In this document: one piece after another, positions 50,214 to 58,032 of the stretch
Layout of the letters: each line of letters starts with the position of its first letter
How positions within the stretch are numbered: the stretch's first letter is position 1
NCBI RefSeq assembly: GCF_002234595.1
Contig: NZ_NMUL01000005.1
Coordinates: 186,001 to 250,000, forward strand
Source: Amycolatopsis vastitatis
Lineage (GTDB): Bacteria; Actinomycetota; Actinomycetes; Mycobacteriales; Pseudonocardiaceae
Direction: 5' to 3'
DNA length: 64,000 nucleotides
Notes under the pieces: model-generated
Databases searched by the model: none
The model's input: only the letters and a program-made list of their open reading frames with translations
Told to the model about the DNA's origin: nothing
Translations under genes and position numbers: made by a program

Positions 50214-50998
50214 CCCTGGAACTGCGGAACGTCGCCAAGGACTACACCGTCCGCGGCAAGGTCACGCGCGCCCTCGACGGCGTCGACCTCGAAGTGCGGC
50301 GCGGCGAGTTCGTCTGCGTCGTCGGCGCGAGCGGGTCGGGCAAGTCGACGCTGCTGTCGCTGGTGGCCGGGCTCAGCGGGCCGACCGAGGGCGAGATCGT
50401 GCTCGACGGCGTCCCCGTCACCGGGCCCGGCCCCGACCGCGGGCTCGTCTTCCAGCACGGGGCGTTGTACCCCTGGCGCAGCGTCGAGAAGAACGTCGCG
50501 TTCGGACTCGAGCTGCTGCCGGTCGACGCCGCCGAGCGCGCCAAGCGCGTCGACTGGTACCTGGCCGAGACCGGCCTCGACGCCGTGCGCCGGTCGCTGC
50601 CGAAGCAGCTCTCCGGCGGCCAGAAGCAACGCGTCGCGATCGCGCGGGCACTGGCCTGCGAACCGGAAGTCCTGCTGCTGGACGAACCCTTCGGCGCCCT
50701 GGACGTCCAGACCAAAGAGGACATGCAGGTGCTCATCCGCCAGGTGTGGGCCGACACCGGTACCACGGTGCTGATGGTCACCCACGACGTCGAGGAAGCG
50801 GTGTTCCTTGGCGGCCGGGTGGTGGTGCTCGCCTCCGACCCCGGCCGGATCGCCGCCGACGTCGAGGTGGTGCTGCCGGCCGAGCGGGACCTGGCGGTGA
50901 AGCGCGAGCCGGGGTTCCTCGCGCTGCGCGCCCGGATCGAGGACCTGGTCCGGGAGCAGCACCGCGGCCACGTCAGCCGGGTGGCCGCGGTCGAGTGA
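50210..50998 (+). CDS. NitT/TauT-type ABC ATP-binding protein
   Basis: A 262-residue ATPase with Walker A GASGSGKST, Q-loop FQHGALYPW, signature LSGGQKQR, Walker B VLLLDEPFGALD and the switch histidine in MVTHDVEEAVF. Typical of SsuB/TauB/NrtD. ATGA overlap with the permease. The conservon sensor gene starts only 25 bp after its stop without an obvious terminator. Confidence 0.9.
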   Translation: MTLELRNVAKDYTVRGKVTRALDGVDLEVRRGEFVCVVGASGSGKSTLLSLVAGLSGPTEGEIVLDGVPVTGPGPDRGLVFQHGALYPWRSVEKNVAFGLELLPVDAAERAKRVDWYLAETGLDAVRRSLPKQLSGGQKQRVAIARALACEPEVLLLDEPFGALDVQTKEDMQVLIRQVWADTGTTVLMVTHDVEEAVFLGGRVVVLASDPGRIAADVEVVLPAERDLAVKREPGFLALRARIEDLVREQHRGHVSRVAAVE

Positions 50999-51023
50999 GA
51001 ACGGAAGACGGGAAGGTGTCGGG

Positions 51024-53789
51024 ATGAGGCACGGCAGGTCGACCGCGAAACGGGCGGACGGCGGGGGCTTTCTCGCCCGGCTCGGCATTCGCGGCAAGCT
51101 GAACCTGCTGCTGCTGCCCCCGCTGATCGCGGTGGCACTGGTGTCGGTGCCGTTCGTGCTGACCCAGGCGGACAGCGCGGGCGCGGCCTCGCAGTCGGCG
51201 ACCGTGGCGCGGTACACCCAGCAGCTCGGCGGGCTGGTCTGGCAGCTGCAGCGTGAACGGTTGCTGACCGGCGCGTTCGTCGCGTCGCCGTCGATGGCCC
51301 CCGACCAGATGCTCCAGCAGCAGAGGGCGGTCGACGCGGCGGTCGAGGACGTGCGGAAGTCGCTCGACTCCGACGCGCCGGACGAGCTGTCCGCCGCGCT
51401 GACCCGGATCGGCTCCCTCGCCGAGCTGCGGCAGAACGCGCAGCGTCGTGGCGTCGCGCTCGACAGCGTCGCCCGCACCTACCACGCTGTGATCGGCGCG
51501 GTAATCGATGCCTTGCGGCTCGTCCCGCAGCTCACCGACGACGCCGAGGGCACCCGGGAGCTGTCCGCACTGGAGGCGCTGCTGCGCGCGAACGAGGAGA
51601 ACTCGTTGCGCGGCATGGCGTTGATCGTGACCGCGGTGTCGCCCGAGGCCGGCCGGTCCATCCTGGACGACGCGACCCAGCAGGCGCCGATCTTCACCGA
51701 CCGGTTCGTCCAGCAGGCCGACGACGAGACCGACAGCTCGCAGGCCGCCCTGGTCGTCAACGTCGAGGCGAGCGAAGCGGGCCGCAAGATCGAGGACCTC
51801 GCCTCCCGGATCGGCAACCCGCGAGACGCGGCAGGCACCATCCAGTACGTCGCCGACGTCCTCGCCGCGTCGGAAAGCCAGGCGGGGCAACGCAAACTGG
51901 TTCAGGAACGGGTCATCGGCGAGATCGCCGACTCGGCGAACAGCCGGGCGAGCGCCGCGACCCAGCTGGCGTGGACGGTCGGTCTCGGCGCGGGCGGGCT
52001 GTTCCTGCTGGTCGCCTTCCTCGCCGTCGCGGTCTCCCGCTCGATCGCCGGCCCGCTGCGCCAGCTGACCACCGCGGCGACGTCGGTCGCCGACCTCGCC
52101 GGCACCGAGCTCGTCCGCGTGACCGACACCGAGGAGGCCGAGGAGCAGATCCCGCGGCTGGCCACCATCGACGTCGTCTCCGGCGACGAGCTCGGCCAGC
52201 TGGCCGCCGCGTTCAACCGGGTCCAGACCACCGCGGCCGAGCTGGTCGAACGGCAGGCGCTCACCCGGCGCAACACCAGCCTGATGTTCGCGAACGTCGC
52301 GAAGCGCACGCAGAACCTCGTCGGCCGCCAGCTCGCCCTGATCGACGAGGTCGAGCGCAACGAGCAGGACACCCGGCTGCTGGCCAGCCTCTACCGGCTC
52401 GACCACCTCTCCACCCGCCTGCGCCGGAACGCGGACAACCTGCTCGTGGTGTCCGGCACCCGCGACGAGACCCGCATCGCCGGCCCGATCGAGCTGTCGA
52501 CCGCGCTGCGCTCGGCACTCGCGGAGATCGAGGACTACCAGCGCGTCAAGCTCGGCGTCGTCGCGGAAATCCTGCTGTCGTCGGCCCTCGGTGCCGACCT
52601 GGTGCTCGTGTTCGCCGAGCTACTCGAGAACGCGACGTCGTTCTCGCCGCCGGGCTCGATGGTCGAGGTGGACACGATGCTCCTCGCCGACGGCGCCTGC
52701 CTGGTGAGCATCGTCGACCACGGCATCGGCATGACCGCGGAGAAGCTGGCGGAGGAGAACCGGCGGCTCGTCGAGCGCGAACGCCTGGAGCTCGCGCCGA
52801 CCAGTGTGCTCGGCCTGTTCGTGGTCGGCCGCCTGGCGCGGCGCCACGAGCTCGGTGTCGAGCTGCTCGCGACGCCGACCACCGGCGGCGTGACCGCGCG
52901 GCTGACCATCCCGGCGCCGCTGTTCAGCCACCGCCACGCGCTGCGCCCGAAGAGCGAGCCGGCCCCGGTGATCCCCGCGCAGGCCGTGCCCGCGAGCGCC
53001 TCGCCGCGGCACGCGGCACCGGCCGCGGTGTCCACTTTGGACGAGTTCCGGCCGCCCGCCGCCGAGCCCGCCCCCGAACCGGTCCGCGACCGGCCCACCG
53101 AACTGCAGCACGAACTGCCGGCGCCGGCGATCCCGGCGCTGCTCGGCCACGGCAACGGCTTCCGCTGGTTCCGCGAGCTGGAACCGGTGTGGCCGGACGC
53201 CGAACCCGACGTCAAGCCGGCCGAAGACACCTCGCCGGAGACCGAAGGCGAAAGCCGCGGCGGGTTGCGCCGCCGCGTCCGCGGCGCCCAGCTGCCCAGC
53301 CCGGGCACGTCGGCGCCGGCGGCCGACGAAGGCAAGCCGCGGCACGACCCGGACGCGACCAAGGCCGCGATGGACGGCTTCGCGAGCGCCTTCGCGAAGG
53401 CCGCCGAGGTCACCGCGCTGACGTCCGACCCGCCGGCCGCGCCGCCCACCGTCGTGACCGAACCCGTGTCCCCTCTCCCGGTCCGCGTCCCCGTGGGCGC
53501 ACCGCCGGTGGCCACGGCCCCGATCACGGCCGCCGCGCAGTCGCGCGACGGCCTGATCCGCCGTGTCCCCGGCGCCCAGCTCGCCCCCGGCCTGCGTCAG
53601 CAGACCGCGGGGCGGCCGATCGCCCGAGCCGTCGCGAACCGCACCAGGCGGGACCCGGCGGCCGAGCGAGCGGCGTTCGACGCGTTCGCCGCAGGCCTCG
53701 CCAAGGCGGACGTCGTTACGGCAGACAGCCCGCCCCAAGGCGTGGTCGCCGGTCGTGTGATGGAACGAGGAGAAGAGAGCAGGAAATGA
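51024..53789 (+). CDS. cvnA: conservon sensor CvnA (NIT domain histidine-kinase-like ATPase)
   Basis: A 921-residue membrane protein. Helix 1 is near 25-48 (LNLLLLPPLIAVALVSVPFV). An external nitrate/nitrite-sensing (NIT)-type helical domain covers about 50-310, helix 2 is near 315-340, then HAMP (about 340-420) and a HATPase domain with N box ELLENATSFSPP near 531-542 and DHGIGM. A histidine-kinase phospho-acceptor motif is not clear, as in conservon sensors. A Pro/Ala-rich tail contains repeated GLRRRVRGAQLP-like motifs. Followed by cvnB, cvnC and cvnD. It is thought to signal to the CvnD GTPase. Confidence 0.88.
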   Translation: MRHGRSTAKRADGGGFLARLGIRGKLNLLLLPPLIAVALVSVPFVLTQADSAGAASQSATVARYTQQLGGLVWQLQRERLLTGAFVASPSMAPDQMLQQQRAVDAAVEDVRKSLDSDAPDELSAALTRIGSLAELRQNAQRRGVALDSVARTYHAVIGAVIDALRLVPQLTDDAEGTRELSALEALLRANEENSLRGMALIVTAVSPEAGRSILDDATQQAPIFTDRFVQQADDETDSSQAALVVNVEASEAGRKIEDLASRIGNPRDAAGTIQYVADVLAASESQAGQRKLVQERVIGEIADSANSRASAATQLAWTVGLGAGGLFLLVAFLAVAVSRSIAGPLRQLTTAATSVADLAGTELVRVTDTEEAEEQIPRLATIDVVSGDELGQLAAAFNRVQTTAAELVERQALTRRNTSLMFANVAKRTQNLVGRQLALIDEVERNEQDTRLLASLYRLDHLSTRLRRNADNLLVVSGTRDETRIAGPIELSTALRSALAEIEDYQRVKLGVVAEILLSSALGADLVLVFAELLENATSFSPPGSMVEVDTMLLADGACLVSIVDHGIGMTAEKLAEENRRLVERERLELAPTSVLGLFVVGRLARRHELGVELLATPTTGGVTARLTIPAPLFSHRHALRPKSEPAPVIPAQAVPASASPRHAAPAAVSTLDEFRPPAAEPAPEPVRDRPTELQHELPAPAIPALLGHGNGFRWFRELEPVWPDAEPDVKPAEDTSPETEGESRGGLRRRVRGAQLPSPGTSAPAADEGKPRHDPDATKAAMDGFASAFAKAAEVTALTSDPPAAPPTVVTEPVSPLPVRVPVGAPPVATAPITAAAQSRDGLIRRVPGAQLAPGLRQQTAGRPIARAVANRTRRDPAAERAAFDAFAAGLAKADVVTADSPPQGVVAGRVMERGEESRK

Positions 53790-54220
53790 GCATCCCCGCA
53801 CCTGGCGTCAGTGTCGAAGCCCAGAACTTCAACTGGCTGGTGAGCCGCTTCGCGCAGCACACCGCGGGCGCGATAGCCGCCATCGCGGTCTCGGCCGACG
53901 GCCTGCTGATCGCGATGTCGACGGAGCTCGAGCGCTCCAACGCCGACCGCCTCGCCGCGATCTCCTCCGCCATGCTCGGTCTTGCCCACGGCGTCTCCGA
54001 AAGCCACCCGCTCGGTTCACCCGACAAGGTGATCATCGAGCTGGAGCACGGCTACCTGCTCGTCTGCACGATCAGCATCGGCTGCTCGCTCGGCGTCCTG
54101 GCGAACAAGCAGGCCAGCCTCGGCACGATCGCCTACGAAATGGCGATGTTCGCCAACCGCGCCACCGAAGTCCTTACCCCGGGGCTCATCGAGGAGCTTA
54201 AGAACTCTGTCGGAAGCTAG
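53786..54220 (+). CDS. cvnB: conservon roadblock/LC7 protein CvnB
   Basis: A 144-residue roadblock/LC7-domain protein (NFNWLVSRFAQHTAGAIAAI, VSADGLLIAMS, YLLVCTISIGCSLGVLANK). Relatives regulate small GTPases, as MglB does for MglA, so it probably acts on CvnD. ATGA overlap with cvnA. Confidence 0.92.
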   Translation: MSIPAPGVSVEAQNFNWLVSRFAQHTAGAIAAIAVSADGLLIAMSTELERSNADRLAAISSAMLGLAHGVSESHPLGSPDKVIIELEHGYLLVCTISIGCSLGVLANKQASLGTIAYEMAMFANRATEVLTPGLIEELKNSVGS

Positions 54221-54231
54221 GGAGCGACGCG

Positions 54232-54585
54232 ATGACCGAAGAACCGGACATCTCGCTGCTGCGGCCGTACCTGATGACCTCGGGACGGGCCCAGCCGGTC
54301 GACCAGAGCCTCGAGATCGAGGCGCAGGTCATGACGTCCCGCCTCGGCGCGGCGTCGCACCCGAAGCTCACGTTCGAACGTCAGGAAATCGTTTCCCTCT
54401 GCCGGAACACGATGTCGGTCGCCGAGGTGGCCGCCATGCTCGGCCTCCACATCGGCGTGGCCAGGGTGCTGGTGGCCGACCTCGCCGAACTGGGCTACGT
54501 CGTCGTCCGGCGCCCGGGCACCCACAATTCGCACGACCTCGGCATGATCGAAAGGGTCATTCGTGGACTCGAAGCCATTCACTGA
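54232..54585 (+). CDS. cvnC: conservon DUF742 protein CvnC
   Basis: A 117-residue DUF742 protein: SLLRPYLMTSGRAQP at the start and a helix-turn-helix-like core (SVAEVAAMLGLHIGVARVLV). Its 3' end overlaps cvnD by 23 bp. Biochemical role unresolved; always found with CvnB and CvnD. Confidence 0.92.
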   Translation: MTEEPDISLLRPYLMTSGRAQPVDQSLEIEAQVMTSRLGAASHPKLTFERQEIVSLCRNTMSVAEVAAMLGLHIGVARVLVADLAELGYVVVRRPGTHNSHDLGMIERVIRGLEAIH

Positions 54586-55162
54586 ACCGGGCACCCGGCC
54601 GCCGGCCCCGGTCAAGATCGTCATCGCGGGCGGCTTCGGCGTCGGCAAGACGACGGCGGTGTCGTCCATCTCGGAGATCAAGCCGCTCACGACCGAGGCC
54701 GCGATCACGTCGGTGGCGGCGTCCGTGGACCGCACGGGCCACGTCCCGGCCAAGACCACGACGACGGTCGCGCTCGACTTCGGCTGCATCACGATCGACG
54801 AAGAGGTCAAGCTGTACCTGTTCGGCACGCCCGGCCAGGACCGCTTCGGCTTCATGTGGCAGGACCTGGTCCACGGCGCGCTGGGCGCGCTGGTGATCGT
54901 GGACACCCGCCGCATGGACGACTGCTACCCGGCGGTCGACTACTTCGAGAACGCGGGCCTGCCGTTCGTGGTGGCGGTGAACATGTTCGACGGATCGCTG
55001 GGCCACAACCTGGAGGACATCCGCTGGGCACTGGCGGTCAGCGACGACGTCCCGCTGATCACCTTCGACGCCCGGCAGAAGCTGTCGGTGCGGGACGCGC
55101 TGCTGGCGGTCCTGCACAACACGTTCAAGAAGGCCCGCGCCCAGGCGGGCGCAGGGGCCTGA
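54563..55162 (+). CDS. cvnD: conservon small GTPase CvnD
   Basis: A 199-residue Ras-like GTPase with P-loop GGFGVGKTT, switch II FGTPGQDRFGF and NMFD in the base-recognition (NKxD) position. It is the output switch of the conservon, presumably regulated by CvnB. Ends 24 bp before the SRP RNA gene. Confidence 0.92.
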   Translation: MDSKPFTEPGTRPPAPVKIVIAGGFGVGKTTAVSSISEIKPLTTEAAITSVAASVDRTGHVPAKTTTTVALDFGCITIDEEVKLYLFGTPGQDRFGFMWQDLVHGALGALVIVDTRRMDDCYPAVDYFENAGLPFVVAVNMFDGSLGHNLEDIRWALAVSDDVPLITFDARQKLSVRDALLAVLHNTFKKARAQAGAGA

Positions 55163-55186
55163 GGCGCGCCCGCTACACTGATCCAC

Positions 55187-55272
55187 GGACCCCGCGCGGC
55201 GTCCACCCTGTGAACTTCCCCAGGGCCGGAAGGCAGCAAGGATAAGCAGGCTCTGACGGGTGCGCGGGGTCC
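55187..55272 (+). ncRNA. ffs: 4.5S signal recognition particle RNA
   Basis: Outer stem GGACCCCGCGC / GCGCGGGGTCC encloses the conserved SRP Alu-less core with GGAAGGCAGCAAGGATAAGC-type tetraloop and Ffh-binding bulges (CAGGGCCGGAAGGCAGC, AAGCAGGCTCTG). TACACT at 55174-55179 is the -10; CCCCTTCTTTT follows as terminator. The location upstream of dnaX is conserved in actinobacteria. Confidence 0.95.
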
Positions 55273-55406
55273 CCTTCTTTTCGGCTCCGGCTCTCGGGGC
55301 TTCGCCCCTTCGCCGGGCCTTCTCTTCGTCGTATTGTCCGGGGGCCGAGCCCCCGGACCCCCACGGTGCCTCCGGTGCGGCCGGAGCGGCCTGACGCGGC
55401 TCCAAA

Positions 55407-55491
55407 GCGCCCCAATGTGGCGTTGGTTGCGTTGGACGCACCCAATGTGGCGTTCGGTGCGTCCAACGCACCGAACGCCACATTGGGGCGC
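55407..55491 (+). repeat. 85-bp palindromic intergenic repeat, copy B
   Basis: Same element and orientation as 45544-45628. Differences are confined to the two loop triplets: unit 1 has TGG where copy A has CCA, and the unit 2/3 hairpin has CCA where copy A has TGG. It lies between ffs and the convergent spermidine-synthase-like gene and ends 14 bp from that gene's stop. Confidence 0.9.
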
Positions 55492-55504
55492 TTGGGGCCT
55501 CGGG

Positions 55505-56356
55505 TCAGAACAGGCCCAGGACGTCTTCCGGGGGCTTCGGGGGCGGTGGTGCGTCCGCGTCCGTGATCGGTGCCGCCTTGCCCGCCAGTTTCCGCAGCTC
55601 CGCGCCGTACACGCACCTCGCCGGGAACGCCGCCGAGGCCGTGCGGCTCGCGATCTCCGCCGCCGGGAGCTGCGCAGCCGAGGCCGCCAGCACCAGGTTG
55701 CCGAAACGGCGGCCGCGCAGCACTCCCGGGTCCGCCAGCAGCAGGACTTCCGGGAAGACCGCGAGCAGCGTCGCCAGGAAACGGCGGGCGAACGGCAGGC
55801 CTGAGCCGTCCGTGATGTTCGCCAGGTAGACGCCCGGCGCGCGCAGGATGCCCGCGATCGCCTTCGTCGCCTCCAGCGTCGCCAGGCCGCCGGCCAGCGT
55901 CGCGCGCTCGAACGCGTCGACCACCACCAGGTCCGCCGACTCGTCGCGGCGCGTCGCCAGGCCCGCGCGGCCGTCCGTCACCCTGACTCGCAGACCCGGG
56001 ACCCGCAGCCCCAGCTGGGCGCGGACCAGCTCGACCAGCTCGCCGTCGGCGTCGAACACCAGCTGCCGCGAACCCGGGCGGGTCGCGGCCACGTAGCGCG
56101 GCAGCGTGCACGCCGCGCCGCCGATGTGCAGCGCCTCCACCGGACCCGGCGGCAGCCGGTCCACCACGTCGCCGAACCGGCGGACGTAGTCGAACTCCAG
56201 GTGGGCCGGGTCGTCGAGGTCGACGTACGACTGCGCGACCCCGTCGACCGACACCAGCCAGGCGTTGCCGCGGTCGGCGTCCCGGACCAGTTCCGCCGTC
56301 CCGAACCGTACCGGGTACGGCCCGGGCTCCGGATCGGGTTTCCGCGTACGGCTCAC
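55505..56356 (-). CDS. spermidine-synthase-like methyltransferase-fold protein
   Basis: A 283-residue protein of the spermidine synthase/SAM-methyltransferase fold: LHIGGAACTLPRYVAATRPG (nucleotide-binding loop), VFDADGELVELV and VVVDAFERATL. The GGGDG-type motif of true spermidine synthases is not conserved, so aminopropyl transfer is uncertain. GTG 56356 gives the start VSRTRKPDPEPGPYPVRFG and lies after a TAACCT box; ATG 56380 is the alternative. Confidence 0.75.
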   Translation of the reverse strand: MSRTRKPDPEPGPYPVRFGTAELVRDADRGNAWLVSVDGVAQSYVDLDDPAHLEFDYVRRFGDVVDRLPPGPVEALHIGGAACTLPRYVAATRPGSRQLVFDADGELVELVRAQLGLRVPGLRVRVTDGRAGLATRRDESADLVVVDAFERATLAGGLATLEATKAIAGILRAPGVYLANITDGSGLPFARRFLATLLAVFPEVLLLADPGVLRGRRFGNLVLAASAAQLPAAEIASRTASAAFPARCVYGAELRKLAGKAAPITDADAPPPPKPPEDVLGLF

Positions 56357-56435
56357 GAAGTCCGAGGTTATCGGAAACATTCCGACCGGCCTCGCGATAA
56401 GGCAACGGAACGATCATCGATCGAGGGGGTTCTCC

Positions 56436-57989
56436 TTGCGTGCAAACGCAGTAATCGTCGTCGCGGCACTCGCCGCCGGCGTCTTCGCGGCACCCGCGGC
56501 CGCCGATGTCCTGCCCGACCGGGCGCAGGCCGTCTCGCTGCTGGAGACCGGCGGTCCCGGCGTGGCCAGGGCCGCCGAAGCGGCGTTGCTCGGCTCGCCC
56601 GACGACCTGCAGACCTTCCTGGCCTCCGGCCGCCAGCGGGCCCAGGACGACGACGAGCGGGTCCTCGTCGCCCAGGCCCTGTCCGCCGGCGGCCCAGCCA
56701 CCAAACGCGCCGCCCAGCAGGCGCTCAACGGCACCCAGGCCGACATTCGCGAGTTCCTGGCCCACGGCCTGGCCCAGGCCCGGATCGCGGACGACCGGAT
56801 CGCCGTCGCCCAGGCCATGAGCAGCGGTGGCCCGGTGGTCCAGGCCGCCGCCCAGAAGGCGCTCGACGGCACGCCCGCCGACGTCCGGGCGTTCCTTGAG
56901 ACCGGCCTGCAGCACGCGAAGGACACCGACGAGCGCATCACGGCCGACCAGGCTCTCGCCGCCGGCGGCCCCGAGGTCCAGGCCGCCGCGCAGACGGCGC
57001 TCGACGGCACCCCGGACGACGTCCGGTACTTCCTCTCCCTGTGGCGGAAGGTCGCCGCGGACGGCGACGCCGAGATCGCCGCGGTCCAGTCCGAGGTCAC
57101 CTTCGCCAAGGCGGCCGCGGCCAGGCACAGCGCCATCGGCGTCAACCTCGCCAGGAGCCGCGCCACCACGATCGCCGACGACGCGCGGACGGCGAACACG
57201 AACCGGCTGGCGGCCCAGCGGGCCAAGGGCCGGCAGGACGCCGGTGCCGCGGCGGCCGCCGAAGCCGCCGCGCAGCAGCAGGCCCGTGACGCGGCGGCTC
57301 GTGCCGCGCAGGCCAAGGCGGACAACGACAAGCTGCTCGCCGACGCGGCCGACCCGGCGCTGACCGTGCCGAACGGCCGTCGGGCGTCGGTCTACCTGCT
57401 GCGCAACGGCGGTGCCGCGGTCAAGAACGCCGCCCGCGCCGCGCTGAGCGGTTCCGACGACGACGTCGTCACGTTCGTGCGTAGCGGTCTCGCCGTCGCG
57501 CAGGAGTCGGACGACCGCGACGCCGTCTCGGCCATCGCGGCCGACCCCAAGGCCCGCCCGGGCCTGCGCCAGGCGGCTCGTGACGCACTCGCCGGGCCGT
57601 ACGCCGGTGTCGCCGCGCTGCTGCGCACCGGCGACTACCCGGGCCGGGACACCGACGACCGCATCGAGGTCAACCAGCTCATGGCGGCCGGCGGCCCGAG
57701 CACGAAGTCGGCGGGCCAGAAGGCGCTCGACGGCACTGTCGCCGACGTCCGCGAGTTCCTGGCCCACGGCCAGTACGTCGCACACACGATCGACCTGTCG
57801 GTCAAGGTGGCCCAGTCGATGTCGGCCGGCGGCCCGGAGGTCGACGCCGTCGCACAGGGCGTCATCGACGGCCCGGACTCGGGTCTGCAGCCCTACCTGG
57901 ACAACGAGCTGCCCAGGGCGCGGGCGCGCGACGCCTTCACCGCGGCGCACGTCGCCAAGGTGAACGCGCTGCTGGCCCAGCTGCCCTGA
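56436..57989 (+). CDS. secreted ALF-repeat protein
   Basis: A 517-residue exported protein. The signal peptide is AVIVVAALAAGVFAAPAAA. Four N-terminal helical repeats of about 43-44 residues follow, each with a pattern like AGGPxxxxAAQxALxGTxxDVRxFL. A long Ala/Gln/Arg coiled coil covers about 240-300, then about three more repeats. These match the ALF (DUF320-like short) repeats of actinobacterial exported proteins; function unknown. TTG 56436 with GAGGGGG upstream is the best start. Confidence 0.75.
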   Translation: MRANAVIVVAALAAGVFAAPAAADVLPDRAQAVSLLETGGPGVARAAEAALLGSPDDLQTFLASGRQRAQDDDERVLVAQALSAGGPATKRAAQQALNGTQADIREFLAHGLAQARIADDRIAVAQAMSSGGPVVQAAAQKALDGTPADVRAFLETGLQHAKDTDERITADQALAAGGPEVQAAAQTALDGTPDDVRYFLSLWRKVAADGDAEIAAVQSEVTFAKAAAARHSAIGVNLARSRATTIADDARTANTNRLAAQRAKGRQDAGAAAAAEAAAQQQARDAAARAAQAKADNDKLLADAADPALTVPNGRRASVYLLRNGGAAVKNAARAALSGSDDDVVTFVRSGLAVAQESDDRDAVSAIAADPKARPGLRQAARDALAGPYAGVAALLRTGDYPGRDTDDRIEVNQLMAAGGPSTKSAGQKALDGTVADVREFLAHGQYVAHTIDLSVKVAQSMSAGGPEVDAVAQGVIDGPDSGLQPYLDNELPRARARDAFTAAHVAKVNALLAQLP

Positions 57990-58032
57990 CCGCACGGCGA
58001 AGGTTGTCGGACCCTGGCGGTAGTCTCGCGGC

